NCBI RefSeq assembly: GCF_005768555.2 | Contig: NZ_VCHX02000129.1 | Location: 20,204-84,203 of the forward strand | Length of the DNA stretch: 64,000 bases | From: Streptomyces sporangiiformans | GTDB lineage: Bacteria; Actinomycetota; Actinomycetes; Streptomycetales; Streptomycetaceae | Direction: 5' to 3' | Part shown: positions 35,166 through 44,461 of the stretch, piece by piece | Position numbering within the stretch: the stretch's first letter is position 1 | Layout: each line of letters opens with the position of its first letter | Program-made: the position numbers and the translations under genes | Notes under the pieces: model-generated | The model's database searches: none | The model's input: only the letters and a program-made list of their open reading frames with translations | What the model was told of the DNA's origin: nothing

Positions 35166-35837
35166 TTAGCCCTGTCCGCCCGCCCGGACGAGCCCGGTCT
35201 CGTACGCGAGCACGACGACCTGTACCCGGTCACGCAGGCCCAGCTTGGTGAGGATGCGGCCCACGTGCGTCTTGACCGTCGCCTCCGAGAGGACGAGGCG
35301 GGCCGCGATCTCGCCGTTCGACAGGCCCTGCGCGACCAGGATCATCACCTCGCGCTCACGGTCGGTGAGTCGCTCCAGCTCCTTGTTCCGGGGCTGGTTT
35401 CCGCCGCCCGGCAGCATCGGCGCGAACCGGTCGAGGAGGCGGCGGGTCGTGGAGGGGGCGACCACCGCATCGCCGCTGTGCACGGCGCGGATGGCGGTGA
35501 GCAGCTCGCCGGGCGGCACGTCCTTGAGCATGAAGCCGGAGGCGCCCGCCTTCAGGCCGGAGAAGGCGTACTCGTCGAGGTCGAAGGTCGTCAGGATCAG
35601 CACCTTCGGGGGGTCGGGCTCCGAGCAGATGCGGCGGGTCGTCTCGACTCCGTCCAGCTTCGGCATGCGTACGTCCATGAGGACCACGTCGACCTCGGTC
35701 GAGCGCAGCTCCTGGAGGGCCTCGACGCCGTCGCCCGCCTCGGCCACGACCTCCATGTCCGGCTGGGCGGCGAGCACCATCCGGAACCCGGTGCGCAGCA
35801 GCACCTGGTCGTCGACGAGCATCACACGGATCGGCAT
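35166..35837 (-). CDS. NarL/LuxR-family response regulator
   Basis: Response regulator of 223 residues. The receiver domain has phospho-acceptor Asp55 in VLMDVRMPKLDG, Thr in ILTTFDLDEYAF and Lys in FMLKDVPP. A LuxR-type helix-turn-helix follows: LTDREREVMILVAQGLSNGE and VLSEATVKTHVGRIL. The gene lies 38 bases downstream of its histidine kinase on the same strand. Nothing in the sequence reveals the signal or regulon. Confidence 0.94.
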   Translation of the reverse strand: MPIRVMLVDDQVLLRTGFRMVLAAQPDMEVVAEAGDGVEALQELRSTEVDVVLMDVRMPKLDGVETTRRICSEPDPPKVLILTTFDLDEYAFSGLKAGASGFMLKDVPPGELLTAIRAVHSGDAVVAPSTTRRLLDRFAPMLPGGGNQPRNKELERLTDREREVMILVAQGLSNGEIAARLVLSEATVKTHVGRILTKLGLRDRVQVVVLAYETGLVRAGGQG

Positions 35838-35875
35838 GCGAGGGTCCTCCGGTCGGTTCGTGGAGCGTGCACGTG

Positions 35876-37078
35876 TCAGTGGGCGGGCTTGAGCGGGAGC
35901 AGGGCGCTGATCCGGAAGCCGCCGCCCGGGCGCGGCCCCGCGTCCAGGGTGCCGCCGACCATGCCGACGCGCTCACGCATGCCGATCAGACCGTGTCCCC
36001 GGCCGTCGGCGCCACCCTCCTCGTACAACTCGTGCGGGGCGCCCTTGCCGTCGTCCTCGACGAGCAGCCCGAGGCCGTCGTCGAAGTACACCAGGCGCAC
36101 GCTCGCGCCCGCGTTCGGCCCCCCGTGCTTGCGTGTGTTGGTGAGCGCTTCCTGCACGATGCGGTAGGCGGTGAGCTCGACGCCGCTCGGCAGGGGGCGC
36201 GGAGTGCCCTCGACCTTGAAGTCGACGGGAAGCCCCGAGCTGCGGCACTGCTCGATGAGATCGTCGAGCTGGTCGACGTCGGGCTGCGGCACGTACTCGC
36301 CGCTCTCCTGGTGCTCGCCGGTGCGCAGCACACCGAGCAGGCGGCGCATCTCGGCGAGGGCCTGACGGCCCGTTCCGGAGATCGTCTCCAGGGCCTTCTT
36401 GGCCTGGTCGGGGGCGGCGTCCAGGACGTACGCGGCGCCGTCGGCCTGCACCACCATCACCGAGACGTTGTGCGCGACCACGTCGTGCAGCTCGCGGGCG
36501 ATCCGGGCCCGCTCGGCGGCCACCGCGACCTTGGACTGGGCCTCGCGCTCCTTCTCCAGGCGAGCGGCGCGCTCCTCGAGCTGGGCGAAATAGGCCCGCC
36601 GGGTGCGGAGGGAGTCACCGAGGACCCAGGCGAGCACGAAGGGGACGGTCTGGAAGACCGCTATCAGGACATTGCCCAAGGGGCCGGCGGCGCTCTCCGG
36701 CCACCGCAGCTGCGAGAGTGTCCCCGCGCACAGGCCCACGATCAGTGCGAGCCGCGACGCCCAGCGGGCGCCGTCCGCGGCCACGGTGTAGATGATCACC
36801 AGCATCGCGAAGTTCGCCGGTGTCTCCGACCTGTCGAAGGCAAGCTGCACCAGGCCGACCGCGATGGTCACCAGCAGCATCGTCTCGGGCATGCGGCGGC
36901 GCAGCGCGACCACGAGGCACAGCAGCAGCGTGACCGGGATCGTGACGACCGGGAGGTCGGCGGCCCGCGCCTCCTGAGCGACGGTTCCGAACACGGCAGA
37001 AATTCCGAGCAGGACGACGGCCCAGAAGCTGTCGACCCACGTCGGGTGCCTGCGGAGAAAGTCATAGAGGCGTTGCAC
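35876..37078 (-). CDS. Sensor histidine kinase (HisKA_3 type)
   Basis: Membrane histidine kinase of about 400 residues. Several hydrophobic helices fill the first 150 residues with no large extracellular domain, so the signal is probably sensed in or near the membrane. The dimerisation motif with the phospho-acceptor His is RIARELHDVVAHNVSVMVVQ. The ATPase part includes IVQEALTNTRKHGG, VEDDGKGAPHE and GHGLIGMRERV. GTG 37078 was chosen (GGGTTAC upstream); ATG 37102 lacks a ribosome site. It pairs with the response regulator gene just downstream. Confidence 0.9.
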   Translation of the reverse strand: MQRLYDFLRRHPTWVDSFWAVVLLGISAVFGTVAQEARAADLPVVTIPVTLLLCLVVALRRRMPETMLLVTIAVGLVQLAFDRSETPANFAMLVIIYTVAADGARWASRLALIVGLCAGTLSQLRWPESAAGPLGNVLIAVFQTVPFVLAWVLGDSLRTRRAYFAQLEERAARLEKEREAQSKVAVAAERARIARELHDVVAHNVSVMVVQADGAAYVLDAAPDQAKKALETISGTGRQALAEMRRLLGVLRTGEHQESGEYVPQPDVDQLDDLIEQCRSSGLPVDFKVEGTPRPLPSGVELTAYRIVQEALTNTRKHGGPNAGASVRLVYFDDGLGLLVEDDGKGAPHELYEEGGADGRGHGLIGMRERVGMVGGTLDAGPRPGGGFRISALLPLKPAH

Positions 37079-37196
37079 GTAACCCAGCGTAGGGAAGCGC
37101 ATTGTGTGCAGGGGTCAACCGGAGGGCCGATCCGTGACGACCGCACGTACTCCCCAAGGTGGAGAAACGCTGAGACTCGGCGCTTAGCCTGGCGGC

Positions 37197-38387
37197 GTGA
37201 GACCAGAGTCGGCGGGCATGGGGCAAGGATCGGCGGGCGTGGGACAAGGGCCTGCCGGCGAGTGGCGCGGGTGGCGGCAGGCGGCCGAGGAGGCGCTGTA
37301 CGGGCCTTTCGGGTTCTATCGCCGGCCCGAGGGGCCCGCCGGTCATTTCCGCACCTCAGTGCACGCGTCGTCGCTGTTCGCGGAGGCCGTGGCCCGGCTG
37401 CTGTGCCGGGTCGACCAGGCGCTCGGCCGCCCCGCCGAACTCGCCTTCGTCGACATGGGCGCGGGCCACGGTGAGCTGGTGTCCGGCGTCCTGAAGGCAC
37501 TGCCCGCGGAAGTGGCCTCCCGCGCGCGCGGGTATGCCGTCGAACACGCCGGCCGGCCCGCCGCCCTCGAAGACCGGGATGACGGGGATGACCGGATCGA
37601 GTGGTGCGCGGAGCCTCCGGCGGGGGTCCGCGGAGTGCTGTTCGCCAACGAGTGGCTGGACAACGTGCCGCTGGACGTGGCCGAGACGGACGCGGACGGG
37701 GTGCCGCGGCTGGTTCTCGTACGGGAGGACGGCACCGAATCCCTCGGGGGGCCGGTCGCGGGGGCGGACGCTGAGTGGCTGGCGCGGTGGTGGCCGCTGG
37801 GGTCGGTGCGGTGCGAGGACGACGTACCTGGCGTGCCGTACGAGGACGACGTACGTCCCCATGGGCTGCGTGCCGAGATCGGTCACCCCAGGGATGCCGC
37901 CTGGGCCCGCGCCGTGGCCACCCTCGACCGGGGTCTGGCCGTCGCCGTCGACTACGCCCACCTCGCGGACGCGCGACCGCCCTTCGGGACGCTCACCGGC
38001 TTCCGCGAGGGCAGGGAGACGGCGCCCGTGCCGGACGGGTCCTGCGACCTCACCGCTCATGTGGCGCTGGACGCGTGCGCGCTGCCCGGAGCGGGGCTGC
38101 TGACGCAGCGGGAAGCCCTGCGCGCGCTCGGCGTGAGCGGCGGACGGCCACCGCTGGCCCTGGCCTCCACGGACCCGGCTGCGTACGTACGGGCCCTCGC
38201 GGGCGCGGGAGAGGCCGCCGAGCTCACCGCCGCGGGCGGGCTGGGCGACTTCGGCTGGCTCGTGCAGCCAGTTGGAATTCCGAACCCACTGCCGAGCCCG
38301 CCGCCCGGGAAAACCGGAGAAAACGGCCCTCTACGGAGAGCACGGGGAGCGCTACTTGTCGATGTCCCCGACCACGAAGAACAGTGA
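37197..38387 (+). CDS. MidA-type SAM-dependent methyltransferase
   Basis: Class I methyltransferase of about 396 residues of the MidA/NDUFAF7 family (COG1565). It shows [17 protein letters not shown] near the start, the SAM motif [16 protein letters not shown] and the family motif [13 protein letters not shown]. In mitochondria NDUFAF7 methylates an arginine of the complex I subunit NDUFS2, the NuoD homologue. Here the gene is tail to tail with a nuoD gene and overlaps it by 36 bases. Start GTG 37197 is uncertain; ATG 37218 is possible. The last 35 residues, rich in Pro/Gly and Arg, reach into nuoD and look non-conserved. Confidence 0.82.
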   Translation: MRPESAGMGQGSAGVGQGPAGEWRGWRQAAEEALYGPFGFYRRPEGPAGHFRTSVHASSLFAEAVARLLCRVDQALGRPAELAFVDMGAGHGELVSGVLKALPAEVASRARGYAVEHAGRPAALEDRDDGDDRIEWCAEPPAGVRGVLFANEWLDNVPLDVAETDADGVPRLVLVREDGTESLGGPVAGADAEWLARWWPLGSVRCEDDVPGVPYEDDVRPHGLRAEIGHPRDAAWARAVATLDRGLAVAVDYAHLADARPPFGTLTGFREGRETAPVPDGSCDLTAHVALDACALPGAGLLTQREALRALGVSGGRPPLALASTDPAAYVRALAGAGEAAELTAAGGLGDFGWLVQPVGIPNPLPSPPPGKTGENGPLRRARGALLVDVPDHEEQ

Positions 38388-39503
38388 CCCCAAAATCGCC
38401 ACCATGTCCGCGACCAGCGTGCCCGGCAGCAGTTCGGTGAGCGCCTGGATGTTGTTGTACGAGGCCGAGCGCAGTTTCAGCCGGTACGGGGTCTTCTCGC
38501 CCTTGCTGACGAGGTAGTAGCCGTTGATACCGAGCGGGTTCTCGGTCCAGGCGTATGTGTGGCCCTCGGGGGCCTTCAGAACCTTGGGCAGTCGCTGGTT
38601 GACCGGCCCGGGCGGCAGCTCGGCGAGTCGGTCCAGGCAGGCGTCGGCGAGGTCCAGGGAGTTGTGCGTCTGATCCAGGAGGCACTCGAAGCGGGCCAGA
38701 CAGTCGCCCTCCTGCCGCGTGACGACCTTCAGGACGTCACCCAGCTCCCCGTACGCCAGATACGGCTCGTCGCGGCGCAGATCGAAGTCCACTCCGCTGG
38801 CGCGGGCGATGGGACCGCTCACTCCGTAGGCGTGCACCGTCTCCGGAGACATCCGGCCCACGTCCCGGGTGCGCCCGCGGAAGATCTCGTTGCCGAGGAC
38901 CAGGTTGTCGTACACGTCCATGCGCGAGCGGACGTCCGCGACGGCCGCACGCGCGCGCGTGGCCCATCCGGCGGGGAGGTCCTCCTTGAGACCGCCGACC
39001 CGGTTGAACATGTAGTGCATGCGCCCGCCGGAGATCTCCTCCATGACGCCCTGGAGCTCCTCGCGCTCCCGGAAGGCGTAGAAGACGGGCGTGATACCGC
39101 CCAGCTCCAGGGGGTACGACCCCAGGAACATCAGATGGTTCAGGACGCGGTTCAGCTCCGCGAGGAGTGTGCGCATCCACACCGCGCGGGAGGGGACCTC
39201 CATGCCGAGCATGCGCTCCACGGCGAGAACGACACCCAGTTCGTTCGAGAAGGCGGAGAGCCAGTCGTGGCGGTTGGCGAGCATGATGATCTGGCGGTAG
39301 TCGCGCGCCTCGAAGAGCTTCTCCGCGCCGCGGTGCATATAGCCGATGACCGGCTCCGCATGCTGGATCCGCTCGCCGTCCAGCACGAGCCGCAGCCGCA
39401 GCACGCCATGCGTGGAGGGGTGCTGGGGCCCGATGTTGAGCACCATGTCGGTGCTCTCCGCGCCGCCGCCGATTCCGACCATGGTCTCCGTCGTAGGAGT
39501 CAT
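38352..39503 (-). CDS. nuoD: NADH-quinone oxidoreductase subunit D (solitary NuoD)
   Basis: Homologue of the 49-kDa subunit of complex I, 383 residues. It has [35 protein letters not shown] (containing the arginine next to cluster N2 in the mitochondrial protein) and the C-terminal [10 protein letters not shown] expected at the quinone site. No other nuo gene is in the window, so this is a second, solitary copy separate from a main nuo operon. ATG 39503 lacks a ribosome site; ATG 39482 has GGAG four bases upstream and is a serious alternative. Whether it joins a complex I is unknown. Confidence 0.9.
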   Translation of the reverse strand: MTPTTETMVGIGGGAESTDMVLNIGPQHPSTHGVLRLRLVLDGERIQHAEPVIGYMHRGAEKLFEARDYRQIIMLANRHDWLSAFSNELGVVLAVERMLGMEVPSRAVWMRTLLAELNRVLNHLMFLGSYPLELGGITPVFYAFREREELQGVMEEISGGRMHYMFNRVGGLKEDLPAGWATRARAAVADVRSRMDVYDNLVLGNEIFRGRTRDVGRMSPETVHAYGVSGPIARASGVDFDLRRDEPYLAYGELGDVLKVVTRQEGDCLARFECLLDQTHNSLDLADACLDRLAELPPGPVNQRLPKVLKAPEGHTYAWTENPLGINGYYLVSKGEKTPYRLKLRSASYNNIQALTELLPGTLVADMVAILGSLFFVVGDIDK

Positions 39504-39534
39504 GGGAACAGTGTCTCGTACGTACGCTTGCGGC

Positions 39535-40038
39535 ATGGAGACGGGGACCATGGGGACCACCGGGAACACGGAGTCCGAGCCGGCGTGGACCGGCCTGCCG
39601 CGAGGCCTGCTGCGGATGCGCCGGCTGCTGCTCGTCGTCTGGCTGGTGCCGCTGACGCTCGCTACCGGGCTGCCGCTCGGTCTGCTCGTCGGGCCCGGCT
39701 GGGCGGCCTTCGCGTTGCTGCCGCTGGCGCTGCTGCTGTGGGGCTGGCCGATGCTGGGGCGCAACTGGCGGTCCTGGCGGTACGCCGAGCGCGCGGACGA
39801 CCTGCTGATCAGCCGGGGTGTGCTGTGGCGTGAGGAGACGATCGTGCCGTACGGGCGCATGCAGCTGGTCGAGGTGACCTCCGGCCCTGTCGAGCGCCAC
39901 TTCGGGCTGGCGAGCGTGCAGCTGCACACGGCCGCCGCGGCGACGGACGCGCGCATCCCGGGTCTCGTCCCGGCGGAGGCGGAGCGGCTGCGGGACCGGC
40001 TCACGGAGCTGGGCGAGGCCCGATCGGCCGGGCTGTGA
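39535..40038 (+). CDS. PH-domain membrane protein, YdbS type
   Basis: Protein of 167 residues with two membrane helices ([20 protein letters not shown] and a following hydrophobic segment) and one bacterial PH (bPH2) domain: [19 protein letters not shown] and [20 protein letters not shown]. It is the short partner of the YdbT-type gene it overlaps by four bases. In Bacillus, YdbS/YdbT-type proteins are linked with resistance to other bacteria's antimicrobial peptides; a similar envelope role is possible here. Confidence 0.87.
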   Translation: METGTMGTTGNTESEPAWTGLPRGLLRMRRLLLVVWLVPLTLATGLPLGLLVGPGWAAFALLPLALLLWGWPMLGRNWRSWRYAERADDLLISRGVLWREETIVPYGRMQLVEVTSGPVERHFGLASVQLHTAAAATDARIPGLVPAEAERLRDRLTELGEARSAGL

Positions 40039-41363
40039 CGACGCCCGACGTCGACGACGACGTACAAGGGGAAAAACCCGTGGCCGACCGGCGGCTGCAC
40101 CCCGTGACGCCGTTGCGTCGCGCGTGGGCGCCGGTCGCCGTGATAGCCGGATGGGCGGTGCACGACCCCGATCAGACACAGCGGCAGCTGACCCGGCTGA
40201 CGATGACCACGCTGCTGATCGCGGTCGCCGTGTTCATTCCGGCCGCGGCCCTGTACGGCTTTCTGACCTGGTGGTTCACCCACTTCGCGGTGACCGACAC
40301 CGAACTGCGCATCCGTACCGGCCTGTTGTTCCGGCGCACCGCGCACATCCGCCTCGACCGGATACAGGCCGTCGATGTGACCCAGCCGCTGCTGGCCCGC
40401 GTCGCGGGAGTCTCCAAACTCAAACTCGACGTCATCGGGGCGGACAAGAAGGATGAACTGGCCTATCTGGGTCAGGAAGAGGCCCGTGTGCTACGGGCCG
40501 AACTGCTCGCCCGCGCCGCCGGTTTCGCACCCGAGACGGCGCACGAGGTGGGCGAGGCGCCGGTCCGGCAGCTGCTGCACGTACCGGCGCGCGTCCTCGC
40601 CGTGTCCCTGGTGCTGACAGGCGCCACGTGGGGGTCGCTGGCCGCCACGCTCGTCGTGCCGCCGCTGCTGTGGCTGGCCACACACAGCGTGTGGACCGTC
40701 CTCGCGACCGGGCTGCCGCTGCTCGGCGCGGCGGGCGCGAGCAGTGTGGGGCGGTTCGTCGGCGAGTACGACTGGACCGTCGGCGAATCCCCGGACGGGT
40801 TCCGTATCGACCACGGTTTGCTCGACCGTACGCACGAGACGGTGCCGCCCGGGCGGGTGCAGACCGTACGCATCGTCCAGCCACTGCTGTGGCGGCGGCG
40901 CGGGTGGGTCCGGGTCGAGCTGGACGTGGCGGGGTCGTCCAACTCCGTGCTCGTACCGGTCGCTCCGCGCGAAGTCGCCGAGTCCGTGATCGCGCGGGTG
41001 CTGCCCGGTGTGACAGTGCCGGCAACGCTGTCGCGGCCGCCGCGCCGGGCCGGCTGGTGCGTGCCGTTCTGGTGGCGGGGCTACGGTCTCGCCGTCACCG
41101 ACACCGTCTTCGTGTCCCGCCACGGCCTGCTGCGCCGCAGCCTCTCGCTGGTCCCCCACGCCAAGGTGCAGAGCGTGCGCATGGAGCAGGGGCCGTGGGC
41201 CCGCTTCAAACGGGTCGCCGATGTGCACGTCGACACCGGCGCCAACAAGACGGTGACCGCCCGGCTGCGGGACGCCTCGGAGGCGGTGGACCTGTTGCAC
41301 GGGCAGGCGGACCGGTCACGGACGGGGCGGCGGGAGGCTCTGCCGGACCGGTGGATGGCCTGA
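40035..41363 (+). CDS. PH-domain membrane protein, YdbT type
   Basis: Protein of 442 residues with repeated bPH2 domains and about four membrane helices. Each PH unit shows the family pattern: [20 protein letters not shown] with [37 protein letters not shown], and [20 protein letters not shown] with [17 protein letters not shown] 40035 overlaps the stop of the YdbS-type gene (GTGA), so the pair is translationally coupled and probably forms one complex. It ends five bases from the convergent coiled-coil gene. Confidence 0.88.
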   Translation: MTTPDVDDDVQGEKPVADRRLHPVTPLRRAWAPVAVIAGWAVHDPDQTQRQLTRLTMTTLLIAVAVFIPAAALYGFLTWWFTHFAVTDTELRIRTGLLFRRTAHIRLDRIQAVDVTQPLLARVAGVSKLKLDVIGADKKDELAYLGQEEARVLRAELLARAAGFAPETAHEVGEAPVRQLLHVPARVLAVSLVLTGATWGSLAATLVVPPLLWLATHSVWTVLATGLPLLGAAGASSVGRFVGEYDWTVGESPDGFRIDHGLLDRTHETVPPGRVQTVRIVQPLLWRRRGWVRVELDVAGSSNSVLVPVAPREVAESVIARVLPGVTVPATLSRPPRRAGWCVPFWWRGYGLAVTDTVFVSRHGLLRRSLSLVPHAKVQSVRMEQGPWARFKRVADVHVDTGANKTVTARLRDASEAVDLLHGQADRSRTGRREALPDRWMA

Positions 41364-41368
41364 GGAGT

Positions 41369-43024
41369 TCAGGAAACCGCGCCCCGCAGTTCGGCCACGT
41401 CGATCTGTTCCGTCTCGTCGTGCGCCGTCAGGTCGATGACCTGGCCGACCCCGCGTGAATCCTCGTCCGCGGGCTTGAACTGGGCCTCCGACTCGGCCTT
41501 GTGGAGGGCGAGCGCCTCCTGGCCCACCACGTCGGCGAGGTCCTCGTTCTGTACGGCCTCCAGCGCGTCCGCCTGCGTCTGCGTACCGAAGAAGTCGAAC
41601 CCGCCCTCCACGGAGGGCCGCCGCACGGGCGGCGAGGCCGGTGCGACCGCCACGGCCGTAGGCACCGCGAAGTGCCCGGAGGGGGGCATGGGCTTGGGGG
41701 CGGGCTTCAGCTCGGCCGCGGCGGCCGATGCGGCAGCGGTGGACGACACGGGCGCCGTTTCGGGCGCGGTGCTCAGCGCGGACGGCCGCGCGGTCTCGGC
41801 GGCATGCGTGGGGGTGGGGGTGGGTGCGTTCGTGGCGGCCGCGCGCTCATGCCCGCCGACCGCCTCGGGCTTCCCCCGAGCCTCACCTTCCTGCCCGGCC
41901 TCGCCCGTCGCGGGGGCGCTCTTACGAGAGCCGCCCTTCGGGGAACCGCCTCCTGTGGGCGCGCCCTTGCCGGCACCGTCCTTCACAGGGGCACCCTTGG
42001 GACGACCGCCCTTCGAGGGGCCGCCGTTCGGGAAATCGCCGTTGGTGGGGTTGCTCCGCACGGCTGCGTCAGCGTCCGCCGCCGAGCCGCTGTGCACGGG
42101 GCCCTCCGCCGCGGCGTCCTCCGCCACGGACGAGTCATCCGCCTTCTCGGAAGCGTTGCTCTCCGAAGCGTCGCTGCCGGGCCGGTCGCCTTCTGATCCA
42201 GAAGCGTCGCCCTCAGAGCCGTCGCTCTCAGCGCCGTCGCTCACAAGGCCGTCGCCTTCGAAAGCGTCGCTCTCAAGGCCGTCGCCCTCGGAAGCCTCGT
42301 CCTCCGAAGCGCCCTTCGCCGAAGCGTCCGACCAAGGCGCACCCTGCGCCAGGCGAGCGTCGCCCGCCTGGGCGAGCCGCTCCAGCGCCGCGTTGGCCTT
42401 CGCGTAGAGAACCGAAGCCGCGGCACGGGCGGTCGGAACCGTCGCCTCGGGCGCGGACGGGTCCGCCGCCTCCGCCGCGACATGACGAAGACCCGGCTCC
42501 GTCCCGCCGGACTGCGCGGGCACCAGATCCCCTGAAGTCCCCGCGGGCAGCGCCGCGCGAGCCGGAGCCGACGTCTCTATGGCCAGCAGCCGGCGGCCCT
42601 CCAGCGCGCTGGCCCGCTCCGTCTCCGCCGTGGCGTACCGCCGCAGCAGCGCCGCGTGTTCGTTGCGCAGGCCCTGCAGCTCCGCCCGCTTCGCGCGCAG
42701 CTTGTGTTCCAGCTTGGTGCGCAGCTCGCGCGACTCGTCGAGGTCGGTCTCGAGCTCGGCGACCCGCTCCTCGTGGCGCCACTCGTCACTCGCGCGCGCA
42801 CGCGTGAGGTCCGCGACGCGCTTGCCCGCCGCCGTGTCCCAGCGACGCATGACGACCGCGCCCACGACGGCCGTGGCCGCGGCGCCCGCGGCCAGCCCTC
42901 GGAGCACCATCGGTTCCGAGAACAGCCAGGGCCCGACGGCACAGATCAAGGAGACGCCTGCGATCGCCGAGGGAGGCAGCAGCCGGTGCAGAGGTGGGGA
43001 ATGGCGGTGACGTCCACGTGGCAT
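41369..43024 (-). CDS. Coiled-coil membrane protein with long low-complexity region
   Basis: Protein of 551 residues. A basic start (MPRGRHRHSPPLHRLLP) precedes two hydrophobic helices (SAIAGVSLICAVGPWLF, GLAAGAAATAVVGAVVM). A coiled coil of about 80 residues follows (WRHEERVAELETDLDESREL). The centre (about 230-420) is low complexity, rich in Ser/Asp/Glu/Gly (SEGDGLESDAFEGDG) and then Gly/Lys/Pro. The last 70 residues are conserved-looking and acidic (ADVVGQEALALHKAESEAQF). I do not recognise a family; it could be a membrane-linked scaffold. ATG 43024 was chosen because the membrane signal starts there. Confidence 0.7.
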   Translation of the reverse strand: MPRGRHRHSPPLHRLLPPSAIAGVSLICAVGPWLFSEPMVLRGLAAGAAATAVVGAVVMRRWDTAAGKRVADLTRARASDEWRHEERVAELETDLDESRELRTKLEHKLRAKRAELQGLRNEHAALLRRYATAETERASALEGRRLLAIETSAPARAALPAGTSGDLVPAQSGGTEPGLRHVAAEAADPSAPEATVPTARAAASVLYAKANAALERLAQAGDARLAQGAPWSDASAKGASEDEASEGDGLESDAFEGDGLVSDGAESDGSEGDASGSEGDRPGSDASESNASEKADDSSVAEDAAAEGPVHSGSAADADAAVRSNPTNGDFPNGGPSKGGRPKGAPVKDGAGKGAPTGGGSPKGGSRKSAPATGEAGQEGEARGKPEAVGGHERAAATNAPTPTPTHAAETARPSALSTAPETAPVSSTAAASAAAAELKPAPKPMPPSGHFAVPTAVAVAPASPPVRRPSVEGGFDFFGTQTQADALEAVQNEDLADVVGQEALALHKAESEAQFKPADEDSRGVGQVIDLTAHDETEQIDVAELRGAVS

Positions 43025-43116
43025 GGCCAGAAACTTACCGCGCGTAGGCGAATCTTGGCGCCCCGCACGGTAAAAACACAGCCACCTCGGAGGCTTCACC
43101 CCGTCTCACGCCGTCG

Positions 43117-44310
43117 TCACCGGTCGCTGAGCCGCCCGCTCATCCACTGAAGCGTGGCCGGGATCTCGCGCCGCCAGGTGTTGAAGTTGTGGCCGCCGCT
43201 GTCGAGGATGATCGACGAGATCCGCGTCGGCTTCTTCTCCTTCACCAGGTCGATGAACCGCAGCGTCTCCTTGTAGTTGCTCTCCCCTTGCCTGCTGGTG
43301 CTGACCAGCAGCGACGTGTCCGGCGCGGGCCTGTGCTTCAAGTACCACATCAGGTCGGCGCTGTTCTGCAGCTCCTTGTCCCCCTGGAAGAGATCGCCCG
43401 TCGTGGGGTCGATCGGCGCCCTGTAGTACGGCGAGAGGCCGGCCCCGGCGGCGTACGTCTCCGGGTGGTGGATCGCGAGCTTGAGCGCGCAGTAACCCCC
43501 CGTGGAGTCGCCGACGATGCCCCAGCTCCCCGGCTTCTTGCCGACCCGGTAGTGGGCCGATACGGCGTCGGGCAGGTCCTCGGCGAAGAACGTCTCGGTC
43601 TGCGGACCACGCGGGACGTCCACGCACTCGGTGTCGCGCGGCGGCGCCACCGTCGGCCGCATCATGACCAGGATCATCGGCTGGGCCGCGGCGTTCTTGG
43701 CCAGCCGGTGGGCGGTCTGTGGATAGTGCAGGCCCTTGATGAGCGCCTCGGCCGTGCCCGGATAGCCGGTCAGCACGGTGACGGCCGGGAAGGTGCGGGT
43801 GCGGTACCGCGGCTGGAAGTACTCGGGCGGCAGGTAGACGAGCGCCGGAGTCGCGATGCGCGTCCGCCGGCCCACGATGTCGACCTTCTGGATCTGGCCG
43901 CCGACTCGCGGCCGCGCACCGCCCGTCACGTTCACCTGCTGCGTGTCGACGACCTGGAGCGGGCCGCCCGAGCCGCCGCCCGCGTCGTGGTCGACCACCA
44001 CGCCCTGGCCCGACTCCTGGCCGAAGAGGTCGGCCCAGCTGGCGTAGAACCCGAAGGCCTGGTTGGCGCCGAGGCCGACCGACGCGAAGATCAGGACCTG
44101 GGTGGCCAGCAGCAGGCCGATCCGCCCTGACACGGCACGCCAGTTGCGGTGGGCGAGCCGCGGCCAGAACCACACCGTGCCGACGAACAGCAGCACCGCG
44201 CAGAGGAGTGCGAGTGCCAACACCTTGTCGCTCGTGAGACCCATGGACTGTTTCTGCCTGCGCTTTCCGTCCGAGGGCCGGGCCGCCGCCGTTCCCGTCA
44301 CCTGCGTCAC
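43117..44310 (-). CDS. Membrane-anchored esterase (antigen 85/esterase D-like)
   Basis: Alpha/beta hydrolase of 397 residues. Three hydrophobic helices near the N-terminus (VLALALLCAVLLFVGTVWFW, IGLLLATQVLIFASVGL) place the catalytic domain outside. Nucleophile Ser lies in GIVGDSTGGYCAL, and the catalytic His is likely in SGGHNFNTW near the end. The fold is that of putative esterases related to mycobacterial antigen 85; the substrate may be a wall or lipid ester. Start GTG 44310 is uncertain; ATG 44244 also gives a complete first helix. It is divergent from the lysyl-PG synthase-like gene. Confidence 0.85.
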   Translation of the reverse strand: MTQVTGTAAARPSDGKRRQKQSMGLTSDKVLALALLCAVLLFVGTVWFWPRLAHRNWRAVSGRIGLLLATQVLIFASVGLGANQAFGFYASWADLFGQESGQGVVVDHDAGGGSGGPLQVVDTQQVNVTGGARPRVGGQIQKVDIVGRRTRIATPALVYLPPEYFQPRYRTRTFPAVTVLTGYPGTAEALIKGLHYPQTAHRLAKNAAAQPMILVMMRPTVAPPRDTECVDVPRGPQTETFFAEDLPDAVSAHYRVGKKPGSWGIVGDSTGGYCALKLAIHHPETYAAGAGLSPYYRAPIDPTTGDLFQGDKELQNSADLMWYLKHRPAPDTSLLVSTSRQGESNYKETLRFIDLVKEKKPTRISSIILDSGGHNFNTWRREIPATLQWMSGRLSDR

Positions 44311-44364
44311 GGCTCTTGCCCAGCACTTTCCCTGCTCTTTGAAACGGCTTTCCGGGGGCGGAGT

Positions 44365-44389
44365 GAACCGGGCCCCTCAAGACACCGTC
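44365..44389 (+). promoter_or_regulatory. SigE-like (ECF) promoter upstream of the lysyl-PG synthase gene
   Basis: GAAC (44365-44368), a 17-base spacer, then CGTC (44386-44389). This fits the AAC/TC core reported for Streptomyces SigE promoters. A start of transcription near 44397 would favour a translation start at 44462 or 44486 over 44402. Confidence 0.5.
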
Positions 44390-44461
44390 CTAGAGGGCGC
44401 AATGTCGCCGGATGCCGGAAAGGCACCGGATTCAAGGTCTCTCGCAGAACCACGGGATGCG

